From NCBI GenBank assembly GCA_930367205.1, contig OV884012.1:148939405-149003404 (forward strand): DNA of 64,000 nt. Direction: 5' to 3'. The DNA is from Acanthosoma haemorrhoidale (lineage: Eukaryota > Arthropoda > Insecta > Hemiptera > Acanthosomatidae). Positions 34,539-44,839 of the stretch are shown here, piece after piece (position 1 is the stretch's first letter; the number at the start of each line of letters is the position of its first letter). The notes beneath the pieces are model-generated. The model was not told the DNA's origin. It did no database searches and was given only the letters and a program-made list of their open reading frames with translations. Position numbers and translations under genes: made by a program.

Positions 34539-34553
34539 TGGTGACCCCGACGT
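34539..34553 (+). other. Primer binding site, tRNA-Trp
   Basis: TGGTGACCCCGACGT is complementary to the 3' end of animal tRNA-Trp with CCA (15 bases, from memory of the tRNA). It starts two bases after the LTR. The gag ATG follows only five bases later, so the leader is very short. Confidence 0.8.
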
Positions 34554-34558
34554 TCACG

Positions 34559-35425
34559 ATGTCGCAGAACGGAAGCGAAAATGGTGGTGATGACGGCAAA
34601 GGTAAGAACATAGTGAACAAACCCAATTTACATGTAGACAGGGTAGCTATAAAATTGCCCCCGTTCTGGGTGGAAAGGCCCGAAATATGGTTTTGCCAAG
34701 CCGAGGCCCAGTTTGAGCTTTCAAATGTAACCCGGGAAGAGACAAAATTTAATTACTTGATAGCTCAGTTTGATTTAAAAACAGTTGAAAATATTTGGGA
34801 CTTAGTCAAATCGGAGGAAAAAGACAAGTATACAAAAGCCAAAGAAAGATTACTCAATATTTATAGAGAAAGTGAAGATCGTCAGATCCGCAAATTAATC
34901 AGTGGCTTGGACATTGGTGACATGAAACCAAGTCAGCTTCTTAGAAAAATGAAAGGGCTAGCTACGTCGGAAGTTTCTGATAAATTGATTAAAACTCTCT
35001 GGCTTGATAAGCTTCCGAGTCAAATCAGAAGCATTTTAACTATTACTGACGGAGATTTAGATAAACTGGCGGATATTGGAGACCGAATTTGGGAGATCCG
35101 ACCACAGAATATGATGGAAGAGGTTCGTGAATCAAAACCCAACGCTCCAGACCCTTTTTCGTTTCCTCAATTGATTGCTAAGTTAGAGGCTATGGATCAA
35201 GAGATCAAACGTCTCGGTAGGTCTCGAGATACCAGTACAGCACCTCACCGAAATCGAAGGAGGAGTCAAAGCCGAGGTAGGTATAGAGATGGTGGAAAAT
35301 ATTGCTATTTTCATTTTAGATTTGGACCAAAATGTCGATCAGATAAATGTAAAACTCCATGCCAGTGGGAAACAGACTACGGAAAATCTGAAAAGCAGGG
35401 AAACTACAAGCAGCAGCAGATGTAG
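34559..35425 (+). CDS. gag: Gag protein of the CsRn1-type element
   Basis: 288 residues from the first ATG after the primer site. The N-terminal part (IKLPPFWVERPEIWFCQAEA, residues about 36-55) is the capsid signature of the CsRn1/Kabuki and related groups. A basic segment (RRRSQSRGRYR) precedes C249, H252, C264 and C268, a CX2HX11CX3C arrangement with an extra C259; this CHCC motif replaces the usual zinc knuckle and should bind RNA. The ORF ends at TAG 35423-35425, inside the overlap with pol. The heptamer G GGA AAC at 35398-35404 sits in the Gag register, so a share of ribosomes should shift to -1 and make Gag-Pol. Confidence 0.92.
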   Translation: MSQNGSENGGDDGKGKNIVNKPNLHVDRVAIKLPPFWVERPEIWFCQAEAQFELSNVTREETKFNYLIAQFDLKTVENIWDLVKSEEKDKYTKAKERLLNIYRESEDRQIRKLISGLDIGDMKPSQLLRKMKGLATSEVSDKLIKTLWLDKLPSQIRSILTITDGDLDKLADIGDRIWEIRPQNMMEEVRESKPNAPDPFSFPQLIAKLEAMDQEIKRLGRSRDTSTAPHRNRRRSQSRGRYRDGGKYCYFHFRFGPKCRSDKCKTPCQWETDYGKSEKQGNYKQQQM

Positions 35426-38400
35426 CGACCACAACTGTTGCTGAAATTCCTTTTGGCCGTACATACAGACTGTTCATCACGGATCGAAACAGCAAACAGA
35501 CCTTTTTGGTGGATAGTGGAGCTGATGTGTCAGTCATTCCCGCCAAAAACAACAGGAAAGAAAAGGGTTCTGATTTTAAATTATTTGCAGCCAACGGGAC
35601 AGAAATTTTCACATACGGTTCACAACTCCTCGAGATTGACCTTGGGCTTAAACGACAATTTCAATGGCCATTTGTTATAGCTCAAACAACAAAAGGTATA
35701 CTTGGCGCGGACTTTCTCCATAAATTTGGCTTATTAATTGATCTGAAAAATAAAAAACTAATAGATATTAATACAAAGATGTCCGTAAATGGAGAAATTG
35801 CAGCAGTTTCAGTTGCAGATACTGTCAGCACTTTGCAGAGCAATAATAAATTTTTCCGACTATTGTCCATGTATCCGGAAATTACAAAACCGGCATATTT
35901 TCCACCACCTGTGAAACATGAAGTCAGACATTATATAAATACAAGGGAAAGCACTCCAGTGTTCTCAAAATCTAGGAGACTAGGACCAGAGGCGATGAGG
36001 ATCGCAAAACAAGAATTTCAGATACTGATTAACGAAGGTATAATATCACCATCTAAGTCACAATGGGCCAGTCCGTTGCATTTAGTAGCCAAGAAAAATG
36101 GAACCTGGCGCATATGTGGAGATTATAGGCGATTAAACGCCATCACAGTTCCTGATCGCTACCCTATCCCTAGAATAGACGATGTGAGTTCTGTTCTCGA
36201 AGGTAAGCGAATTTTCACAAAAATCGACTTGATTCAAGCTTATTACCATATACCAATAGCAGATGAAGATAAAGAAAAAACGTCAATAATAACGCCGTTT
36301 GGCTTGTTCCAGTTTAATTTCATGCCATTTGGGCTACGTAACGCTCCTTCTACATTTCAAAGATTTATCAATCAGGTGCTTCAAGATTTACCTTTCTGTT
36401 TTTCTTTTTTAGACGATGTGTTGATAGCTTCACAATCTGAAGAAGAGCATAGAGATCACCTTAAGGCGGTACTAGAGAGGCTGCACAGGTTCGGCTTGCG
36501 TGTAAACATGTCTAAGTCTATATTCGGTGTTGCTGAGATCACATTCTTAGGCTATCAGATTACAGCACAAGGTACAAAACCTGACCCAGAAAAAGTTAAG
36601 TCGATCATGGACATAAAACTTCCAGAGACTGTACATAAACTCCGTGCATTTCTTGGAATGATAAATTTTTATAGGCCATACCTGAAAGATGCCAGTAAGA
36701 CTCAAGCTATACTGAACGAATATTTAAAAGGAGCAAAGAAGAACGATCGCACAAAAATAGATTGGTCAGAAGAAGCCGTTAAACAGTTTGAACAGTGTAA
36801 GGAAGACCTAGCAGATGCAGCTTTGCTTGCCATACCTAATGCAAATCTTCCTATTGCATTATTTACGGATGCTTCGGATTTTGCAATTGGCTCTGTACTG
36901 CAACAGTTCGAAAATCAAGGCTGGAAGCCTATAGCTTTTTTTTCAAAAAAGCTCAACCCAGCTCAGAGAAATTATAGCACTTATGATAGAGAGCTATTGA
37001 GTATTTATCTATCTATAAAACATTTTAGACATATGATCGAAGGAAGTGACATTACTATTTATACCGATCACAAACCCTTAATTTTTGCGTTTAAACAGAA
37101 AAATGAGAAAGCATCTCCGAGACAGCAGCGTCATCTACAGTATATATCCCAGTTTTCAACAAAGATCAGACACGTCAGTGGAAACGACAATAGTGTTGCT
37201 GATACATTATCACGACTTGATGCCATGACTGTTATAGATTATGACAAAATTGCAGCTAGTCAAAAAGATGATCAAGACCTTAAACTGCTACGTGAATCTG
37301 ATACTTCCTTAATTTTGAAACAACACCCCCTTCCGAATGGACAAGTTCTTTGGTGTGACATTTCAACTTCAACAATTAGACCCTATATTCCTAAACAATA
37401 TAGACAACAAGTTTTCAACAGTGTACACTCGTTGTCTCATCCAGGGATTAAGTCCACAGTCCGACAAGTAACAGCAAAATTTATATGGCCCGGTATTAAC
37501 AAAGATATTAAGGAATGGGCTCAGGCTTGTATTGGTTGCCAGAGCAACAAGGTAATACGTCATACAAAAACACCAATAGGAAAATATGAAGAGCCAGACG
37601 ATCGATTCAGTGTAATACATTTGGATATAATCGGCCCTCTTCCACCATCCGACGACAAGATATACTGCCTCACTGCGATTGATCGGTTTACATCTTGGAT
37701 GGAAGTCATACCATTGCGGACCATAACAGCTGAGTCGGTGGCTCAAGCGTTCTACAAATATTGGATTTGCAGATTTGGCGCACCTGTTAAAGTTATTACT
37801 GATCAAGGCCGACAATTTGAATCGGAGTTATTTAGAAACCTGGCTAGCGTTTGCGGTATAAAGCTTCAGAGGAGTTCGCCATACCATCCACAATGTAATG
37901 GCAAAGTCGAGCGCCTACATAGGACTCTAAAAGCTGCTATTAAAGCTCACAATTCTCCGAAGTGGACAGAAACCTTGCCTACAGTCTTGCTTGGCTTACG
38001 TGCGGCGCTCCGAGATGATGGAAATCATTCGGTTGCTCACATGGTATATGGAAAACCTCTTCGACTGCCAAGTGAATTTTTTGAAGAGAAGACATCTCGC
38101 ATGGAACACGGCACTTTTCTCTCTCGGTTACAAGATCAGATGAATGCTCTTAAACCAATAAAGTCAGAAAAGAAGAATTCAAGAAGTGTATTTATACACA
38201 AAGATCTCAAAGTGTGCACCCATGTTTTTTTAAGAGTAGATAGAGTAAAGAAACCCTTTGAGCCAGCTTATGAAGGACCATACCTTATAATATCAAGGCA
38301 AGAAAAGTACTTCACCCTTCAGATCAAAGGAAAACAGGTGAATATTTCATTAGATCGGTTGAAGCCTGCTTACATTTTGGACCCTGATGACCCAACATGT

Positions 38401-38550
38401 AGGATGGATCAACAACCAAGATTATTGACAACGCCTATGAAGCCACAGCCCTTAATGACTAGTCAGGATCTTCCAGCTTCAGCGTCCAGAGATGAGGTAA
38501 CAACAAGAACTGGTAGAAGAGTCAGGTTTCCCCAGCGTTACCTACAGTGA
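35392..38550 (+). CDS. pol: Pol polyprotein (PR-RT-RH-IN), -1 frame relative to gag
   Basis: The pol frame is open from 35392 and has 1,052 codons. There is no ATG before the protease motif VDSGADVS, so expression requires the frameshift. Counting from TTG at 35506: protease D3; reverse transcriptase FLDD at 301-304 (F in place of the common Y); RNase H TDAS aspartate at 455; integrase H641, H645, C675, C678; catalytic D707, D766 and E802 with 35 residues between the last two; and the GPY module (YEGPYLI) near the C-terminus. No internal stop or missing catalytic residue is seen. The FLDD variant is compatible with activity because position 1 of this box accepts F or Y. Confidence 0.93.
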   Translation, partial: KAGKLQAAADVATTTVAEIPFGRTYRLFITDRNSKQTFLVDSGADVSVIPAKNNRKEKGSDFKLFAANGTEIFTYGSQLLEIDLGLKRQFQWPFVIAQTTKGILGADFLHKFGLLIDLKNKKLIDINTKMSVNGEIAAVSVADTVSTLQSNNKFFRLLSMYPEITKPAYFPPPVKHEVRHYINTRESTPVFSKSRRLGPEAMRIAKQEFQILINEGIISPSKSQWASPLHLVAKKNGTWRICGDYRRLNAITVPDRYPIPRIDDVSSVLEGKRIFTKIDLIQAYYHIPIADEDKEKTSIITPFGLFQFNFMPFGLRNAPSTFQRFINQVLQDLPFCFSFLDDVLIASQSEEEHRDHLKAVLERLHRFGLRVNMSKSIFGVAEITFLGYQITAQGTKPDPEKVKSIMDIKLPETVHKLRAFLGMINFYRPYLKDASKTQAILNEYLKGAKKNDRTKIDWSEEAVKQFEQCKEDLADAALLAIPNANLPIALFTDASDFAIGSVLQQFENQGWKPIAFFSKKLNPAQRNYSTYDRELLSIYLSIKHFRHMIEGSDITIYTDHKPLIFAFKQKNEKASPRQQRHLQYISQFSTKIRHVSGNDNSVADTLSRLDAMTVIDYDKIAASQKDDQDLKLLRESDTSLILKQHPLPNGQVLWCDISTSTIRPYIPKQYRQQVFNSVHSLSHPGIKSTVRQVTAKFIWPGINKDIKEWAQACIGCQSNKVIRHTKTPIGKYEEPDDRFSVIHLDIIGPLPPSDDKIYCLTAIDRFTSWMEVIPLRTITAESVAQAFYKYWICRFGAPVKVITDQGRQFESELFRNLASVCGIKLQRSSPYHPQCNGKVERLHRTLKAAIKAHNSPKWTETLPTVLLGLRAALRDDGNHSVAHMVYGKPLRLPSEFFEEKTSRMEHGTFLSRLQDQMNALKPIKSEKKNSRSVFIHKDLKVCTHVFLRVDRVKKPFEPAYEGPYLIISRQEKYFTLQIKGKQVNISLDRLKPAYILDPDDPTCRMDQQPRLLTTPMKPQPLMTSQDLPASASRDEVTTRTGRRVRFPQRYLQ
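35398..35443 (+). promoter_or_regulatory. -1 programmed ribosomal frameshift signal
   Basis: The slippery heptamer G GGA AAC (35398-35404) is exactly in the Gag frame. After a 6-base spacer (35405-35410), CAGCAGCAG (35411-35419) pairs with CTGTTGCTG (35435-35443): nine base pairs with one G-U and a 15-base loop. A shift there continues in the pol frame as GGG AAA CTA. Confidence 0.88.
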
Positions 38551-38635
38551 TCAAATGGAAATGTGCCTCTAGTGATTAATATAGTTTTGTGTAATTAATA
38601 TCGTAACATCCTTCATGTTACTGGGAGAGGAGTAA
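38551..38635 (+). other. 3' untranslated part and polypurine tract
   Basis: GGGAGAGGAG at 38623-38632, three bases from the 3' LTR, is the likely plus-strand primer. No env ORF. Confidence 0.75.
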
Positions 38636-38838
38636 TGTAGGGTAACAATAGAATAGCAATAAAATTAATAACTGTTAGTAAAAAAATCGATTTATCAATG
38701 ATTAAATATATCGATTGAGATAAGTGAGTGAGGAGGTTATAGTGAGAAAAACTTAATGGAGAATAAAGAGTTTCACAGTGTGAAGTGTTTTCTTTTTATT
38801 TTGGCTAAAACCTTGTGCAAAGTATAAAGACAGCAACA
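38636..38838 (+). repeat. 3' LTR of the CsRn1-type element
   Basis: 203 bp, identical by eye to the 5' LTR, followed by TTCT. Confidence 0.95.
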
Positions 38839-38842
38839 TTCT

Positions 38843-39582
38843 CTATTCGAACAAAAATGTACAACGAACTTATGATAAGACTGGAAGAAATCTATGAACA
38901 TATGGTTTTCAGCAGTTATCAATCTACTTCTTCCGTAGAGCTGCAGATGAGGCGCTAATGGAGAGTCGTCTTCGCTCAGAATTACCGATATCCGGGTGAG
39001 TCGGTATGACCCGGTATCATCGGTCCTAGTGCACAGTAATTTGCTTTACTCCTTTAAGGGTACTCATCTCCTTCAGTGAACAGTGGTCCAACCTCCATTT
39101 CTCCAGTAATGCATCTTTGGGAGCATCGACATCAGAAGTGAAAGCCGTGTCATAAATCTCCGCCAGTGACACCGTACGAGTTGTGCCCCTTTTGCACCAC
39201 AAACCCTTCCAAGGCCCACGCTGCCCCAATACGCCGATCTCAGGCCATGAAAACTTAACACCACAAACATCAAAAACATCCAATTGAAAACAACTCAATG
39301 GAAACAGCACACGCTTCAACTGTATATTACATCTCCGTGGTCGTTCCTTTCATGACAACTTATTCTTGTAGGTGTACGAACAATGTGTAACATGTGCAAT
39401 TCCTAGCTATCACAAACTGTTGTACATGTCAATAAGATTTCATTGGGCTAACCACCCTGCACTTACGTATAACTACATCGTTTAATTATTATTGTTTTGT
39501 ACCTAACTTTGCTTTCTAATTATTACCAACCATGTTTAGCATCTATTTCTCATCAGGGCCTGATACACACATACATATCTAT
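38843..39582. other. Flank of the LTR element with an unrecognised minus-strand ORF
   Basis: A 97-residue minus-strand frame (39319-39026) has balanced codon composition and one overlapping ORF in another frame, but no motif I recognise. It may be a chance ORF or an exon piece. Confidence 0.2.
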
Positions 39583-40173
39583 TTAGGACGAGTCACAAGT
39601 AACTTCCATTTTTTATCAGTCATTTATTTTACTCTCATTAAATAACAATATTAATTTATTATGCATTCACCACTATTATCTATAACCTTCTCGGTGGCGG
39701 TTAGCAGTTGATTGTGATGTATTCAACCTTTCTGCTATACCTCTTGTTGATTGGCGTGGATTTTGCTCCAATATTGCCTTTAAAAGGTTGTCGTCAAAGT
39801 CGGAAGGACGTCCCGCCCTCGTTTCGTCTTTTAAGGTCGTATCTCCAGAACGGAATTTTATAAGCCAATCAGTTATTAGTCCTTCACCATATACACTGCA
39901 TATTTTTTCAGCTGTCTCCCTAGCACTATTGCCTTGGTTAAATTCCCAAAGGATTACATGACAAATATGTACTTTTTGATTCTCCATTTGAGAGGTTAAA
40001 AAAAAACAGTTTAACGTAACCTGTATCACACAAAACAGTTTACAAAAGACTAACTGAAGCCTCGTCTATATAGTGAAAACAACACTTGTTGCCATGGTAA
40101 CTCATAGGGGGTAGATACGAACAATAGATTCTATCATACTTAGCTGTCGGAAGTTACTTATCACTCAACCTAA
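39583..40173 (-). mobile_element. Internally deleted mariner element
   Basis: Terminal inverted repeats match at 21 of 25 bases (TTAGG-GAGT-A-AAGTAACTTCC pattern), starting at 39583 and ending at 40173. TA follows the right end directly; on the left a TA lies one base further out. At about 590 bp, against roughly 1.3 kb for intact mariners, the copy lacks the catalytic two thirds of the transposase. Confidence 0.75.
39676..39987 (-). pseudogene. Mariner transposase, N-terminal DNA-binding part only
   Basis: About 103 residues from MENQKVHICHV. They show the two helix-turn-helix regions of mariner transposases: ETAEKICSVYGEG and WLIKFRSGDTTLKDETRAGR, then SDFDDNLLKAILEQNPRQST and RGIAERLNTSQSTANRH. 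The frame ends just after this, where an intact protein would continue to the D,D34D catalytic core. A deletion of a few residues is visible between GLITD and WLIKF. It cannot be an active transposase, though a protein of this kind could in principle bind mariner ends. Confidence 0.8.
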
Positions 40174-40179
40174 TAGTAT

Positions 40180-41105
40180 GTCAAAACGTTGGAATTAAAA
40201 AATATGATGAAAACATTTATTAGCTCTCATCAGCCAAAGCTGATTCACAACAAACTCTTCTACTCATTTACATACTCACGGCTGACAATGAACTCACAAT
40301 ATTTTAACTTTAAAAAAATAAATTTTCCATTTTCCGCATACGCCATCTTACTTCAGAATGCCATATGATGACGTAGCCCCTCTTATTTTTCTGACAAATT
40401 GTATTTGATACATTGATGCTAGGGGCATTGTGATATACTAATGAAGACAATTAGGCATTCAGGTTTCGGAATGAGGCTATAGTTTTTTAGGGAATGTCAG
40501 TTTTTTTTTCTTTTTCTGTATCAGTTATTTAACTTGTAGTAGTCTCTCAATTGTCACTAATTAAGGTCAATTTAACACTCTGTATAGGATTCATTAAAGG
40601 GGAAAACTGCATTATCATAATTAATATAAATTGAGTAACGACATAAAGTATGATATATATTTATATATGTTATTACTCCAGCGTCATGGATACGCCTAGT
40701 CCTTACGTCCTAGATTTTGATCAAATTCCTTCATCTTTTCTGTAACTCATCACATCAGGAAATAATAGCTATACCTGTTCCATATTTGTTGGCTAAAATA
40801 CTCCATCCTGTCACGTAACATGAGTTCTCCGCAAGTAAATCTCTGAAACCACTCAGAGATACACTTAACCTTTAACATTTAAATCCTGCCTTTTTAATTT
40901 TCTTTGACAAACCGGTGCAAGTTTCAGACGATAGCAATTCTCTGGTAAATTCAAATACGTATTACGCTTCTCTTGTAGAATCAAATAAGCGATTCGAATT
41001 CGCGATATTTATTTATTTTCATCTGTTTTCCATTACATTCCTATGAGTAAAAACGTTCGGTGAATTATTGTCTTACTAATTGACACGGTGATAAATACCA
41101 CCCTA
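40180..41105. other. Stretch without a recognised gene
   Basis: AT-rich; no feature supported. Confidence 0.35.
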
Positions 41106-41279
41106 TATTTGTTTGTCGGGCTCAGATATGTGAGTCCCCAAGCTGGAGGAGACTACAACCCCCGCCTCGGGCTATGGTCGCTACAACCTCTAGCCGCCGT
41201 GCGGTGAGCGCCGGAGAAGTGAGGACCTGTGGTCTTTCACCCTGGCTGCCGGCCTAGTCGACGGGCAGCTTAATTCGTT

Positions 41280-41840
41280 TTGATCTGAAGAGGAACAGGG
41301 TAGGTTTATAGGTAGTTTATGTGGTCTTGGAATGACCACGAATTTACACTCGGTGTCTAAGGGTAGGCGAATACCATCCGGATCCCAAAGGCGAGTGTAA
41401 ACCGGAGAAAAGCAGACTGGATTGCCGTGGGAGACGCTACTAGGTAAGTTTGTAGGGCCACGGCAGCCGTCGTCCACGAGGGAGAGGTCTCTCCTAAGGA
41501 AGTGCCAGTTTTAGCGAGACGAAGGCAGAGATTTCCACTAAAAAGGTGTGGGACCTGACAACGCTGGACTAAAACATAGCGAGGTTAGGAGAAAGAGATG
41601 CAGAGATAGTTGAATGAAAAGACCATGGTTTTGAGTAGAGCAGCAGGTGCCAGTGCAGAGAGAGGAGAGAGTAGTGTTCCAAGTGAAGGTCCTGTTCGTT
41701 ATACCAACTCGAGCTAATCTCGCTGCTTATATAGGCTGCCAGCCGTGGTGGGGATGGGTCCCACCTGCGGCTGTTTCCGCCACTAACTTCTCCCCCACTC
41801 TCACTGACGTCATAACCTTTATTAAAAACCAATGGAAACA
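41280..41840 (-). repeat. Unclassified dispersed repeat, family A, copy 3
   Basis: Uninterrupted counterpart of the 33.2-kb copy over about 320 bases (41283-41605). On the minus strand, CTATATAAG (41726-41734) lies at roughly the same place as TATTTAAAG of copy 2, about 120-130 bases from the shared GAGATGCAGAG block. The minus-strand ORF at 41477-41190 overlaps its left half and the DNA beyond it, and has no known motif. Confidence 0.55.
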
Positions 41841-41849
41841 TGGATAGAT

Positions 41850-42956
41850 ATTTTCTGATCCGAGAAGAGGGGAGTAGTAATTATTCGTAATTAAGAGGTG
41901 GCCACAACATTGTTGTTTTTATATCGTATCAAACATGAGCTAAATTGTTTTTTTTATATACGTGTTATAAACCAACAAAAAAAAAAGGGCGTAGAAAGTT
42001 AATAAATAATATTCTTAAATGTTTTAGTGTGTGAGTGAGGACTGTTAGTAGGTTATTGAAAATGTATCAACATTATCCACTAGGAAAATCATAAAAATCT
42101 TTTAAACTGTCATTTGAGAAATCTACCAAATCCGAAATCATATAGAAAAAGTTCAATTAGAATTCTTTTTACACAACCACTTTTACACGCCCACGAATCA
42201 CTATTGCACCTAAATGAACAGATATATAGCATAGTCCTGAGCGTTGAATACAATTGCCGTTTATAAATTTGAAAGTACCACCTCTCAGTCCTGACTCGGG
42301 AGCAAGAAAATAAATAAAAGGGAATAATAGGCCACGAACGACCAATAAGGTTGTTTTTTTTTCGGCGGATGGCTACAGTGCATGATGACTGTTGGCAATA
42401 AATCTATGGTGGTAATAAATATAAATGCGATCTCGAATTAAAGACCGAAGCAGGGAACTGAGAAATACGATTAGAGGCAATTATAATATTAGAGGAAGTT
42501 AGGGAGCCATTGCTATATAATTATTGGTGGAAAGGTTGTAAGTGATGGCCTCACTTCACAACTGTAGCCCACTTCAACTCCACTGCCCTCAACAATATAG
42601 TACCACTCCAAGTTTACAGCTTCACTTTGATTTTTATACTGTGCCCCAAGGTGCCGTCACACCGGGCGCTACTCGCTCACTCTTAAAGCGACGGATTTCA
42701 TTTCTTTCCTAGCATTTACTTCTCAACACCTTTTTTTTTTTTTCTCTCACACAAAGTTAGAATCATGGCTGAAAAGTTGTAGACTTTAGAAAATCTTTCC
42801 TCAAACTTTTATTCGACTAGAAGTTCTTTATTGTCCTTTTTTGCTTCAACTTTGAAGGCACTGCGAAGTCTGTTAAACCTAGTTGAATGAGAAACTCTCT
42901 AAAATCGGCATTTTTCCTCGCATAAAATTTAAAATGAATTAAACATATAATAAAAG
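41850..42956. other. Stretch without a recognised gene
   Basis: No gene supported. T run at 42730-42743. Confidence 0.35.
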
Positions 42957-42967
42957 GTATAATTATA

Positions 42968-43383
42968 CCTGCACCCGTTGCTTGGTGTGCCGTCGGTGGG
43001 CGAGTTCATCCACCGGAGACACATCAAGTTTTTTGACTCGTTGCAGCACCTAACCAACCCAGTGCTTAGCACTATGGTCCCAAAACTCCTTCCACATCGA
43101 TGGGAACAGACTGTCAGGGAAAAATTAGGTTAAGAATTAGTATGTAAGTTAGATCAAAAAGGTGAGCCCCCATCACCTTTATTAGAGTCAGTTCAGTCCA
43201 GTCACTTATAATGTATCTCATTATACTTGTTTATTCCATTATATAATTTTTATAAAATAACAAAACCTGTATAGAATGTAGCGACGCTACAGGAAATACA
43301 AAAATAATTTGTTAATATATTCGCCTGAGGATTTATAATTGTATATAATTATCTGAAAATTTAGAGGGGCTGAAAAAAAAAAA
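42968..43383 (+). mobile_element. LINE family C, ORF2 C-terminus and 3' UTR, cleanly inserted
   Basis: GTATAATT at 42957-42964 and 43384-43391 is the target duplication. The frame is open for the last 55 codons, from LHPLLGVPSVGEFIHRRHI through FFDSLQHLTNP to TVREKLG and a stop at about 43135. The 3' UTR carries the hairpin TGTAGC-GAC-GCTACA (43277-43291) and a short A tail. It is 5'-truncated but the least decayed of the family C 3' ends here. Confidence 0.82.
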
Positions 43384-43389
43384 GTATAA

Positions 43390-44300
43390 TTGTAATTTCC
43401 ATTTTATTTTATTTTACCCCATTCCTCCTTTTCAAATTTGAGGGATTTAAAAAAAAAAGTAAAGCATTGTAAATAGATTCATTTATGTAGTCTATACTGA
43501 TACAATAATTTATTAATTTCAGGAGATATAAAGAAAAAAATAAATAAAAAAACTTTTGTAAACCTTATATTTTTTTGTAATTTGAAGCACGTCCAGTGGT
43601 CACGCAGAGCTACCTAAGACGGTCTTCAATTTTCAACTTTTTCTATGTCGATCGAGGTCATGAGTGGATAAAAATTAGTACTGAACATAATAATTTTATT
43701 TTAACTATGAATCAAATAATATTTTTATTTCTATTGCTTAAAAAAGATTCTACATTCCGTCAAAATTTTAGTAGTTCTCTTGAAAGAAGCTGCCCTTTAA
43801 TAAGTACTTTCTTTAATCTCTAATATTTTTACCATCATCTGGCGAATCTTTATAAGACCATTGCCGATTCCAAATTTATGTTACACCTTTTGATGGATGG
43901 ATCTGTCATTTTTTTCCGTTGTTTGACCAACCCTATCGTAACATAGGAAGTTATTTATTTAATACAGTGATCTCCGGATGAATGCTCGTTATGACTGAAA
44001 AGCACGATGGTGTTACATCATCTGGAAATGCCTGTAAATTAATAACACCAGTGACATTACAGTGTAATTGAAGGTCTGGTTAAGACTGGATTGAAATCCT
44101 CAGGCAAGGCCTTACATTCGTCCGCCGTTAATGCAGAGTTTTGCATAATTGTTACTATCCGTAAAGTAAGTAAGCGATACCTGTACCATAGAAATAATAT
44201 CAATTTCTTTGAATCAATTTTTAGCAAAATATTACGGTTCGCAGTCTGGTATAAACGATCTTAATTATTCTAAACTTTTATTTAATTTAATGGATTATGT
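43390..44300. other. Stretch without a recognised gene
   Basis: AT-rich; no feature supported. Confidence 0.35.
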
Positions 44301-44835
44301 TAAAGTCGAATATCAAGCGTATCTCATCGTTTCAATAAAAATACCTGAGAACAATAATTAATGTCTCTTGCTACGTCAGCAACAAAACCCTTCATAACGG
44401 TCTTAATGTACCCTTCATTCTTGAACTAATCCCTTCCAAGTTCATGAAATTCCATAAAAACCTATACAACCACTCATCCCTTTAATCCTCCGCGAAGACT
44501 AAAGCGTCAGTGACCTGCTATGAATACGTGACAGTGGGAGGGAGTCCTGGCAAAGGGCAGTTTCTCCAATCATGTCCTGAGCGCCTGTGGCTCTCGCGCT
44601 CTCGTCCAACCTCCGCTAGCTCGTATCCAGTGACGCGGCTGACGGAGGGGCGTGGGGGGAGCTCATGACTCTGCTTCCTCTTTCGCATACGAGGGGGGTA
44701 ACAATCGTGTGGATTTGGGAGGTCTCTGGGTTGTTTGTAAATACTTTGTGAATGAAGATTTAATTGTAAATATAGAATGAATAAAAAACATTGACTCCAA
44801 TTACTTATTGCCCAATAAATCAGATAGATAGAAAA
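44301..44835 (+). mobile_element. LINE family D (Jockey-type), ORF2 end and 3' UTR
   Basis: It aligns with the copy at 61.39-62.08 kb from GTCGAA-ATCAAGCG on. The coding remnant corresponds to the IKRIQSFQSKVLRTI...YYVSNKTLHN region and is broken. It continues through the GC-rich 3' UTR block to the terminal hairpin and an A tail. Confidence 0.7.
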
Positions 44836-44839
44836 AAAA

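Larger units (their letters stand above)
34334..38838 (+). mobile_element. Full-length Ty3/gypsy LTR retrotransposon, CsRn1/Kabuki type
   Basis: 4,505 bp with identical 203-bp LTRs (TGTAGGG...AGCAACA) and a TTCT duplication at 34330-34333 and 38839-38842. A tRNA-Trp primer site, a Gag with a C-H-C-C zinc motif instead of the usual CCHC knuckles, and a pol ending in a GPY module and DRLKPAYI fit the CsRn1/Kabuki clade, where Trp primers and CHCC Gag are known. Gag and pol overlap by 34 bases in a -1 relation with a canonical slippery heptamer. No env. All catalytic motifs are present, so the copy may still be mobile. Confidence 0.95.
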
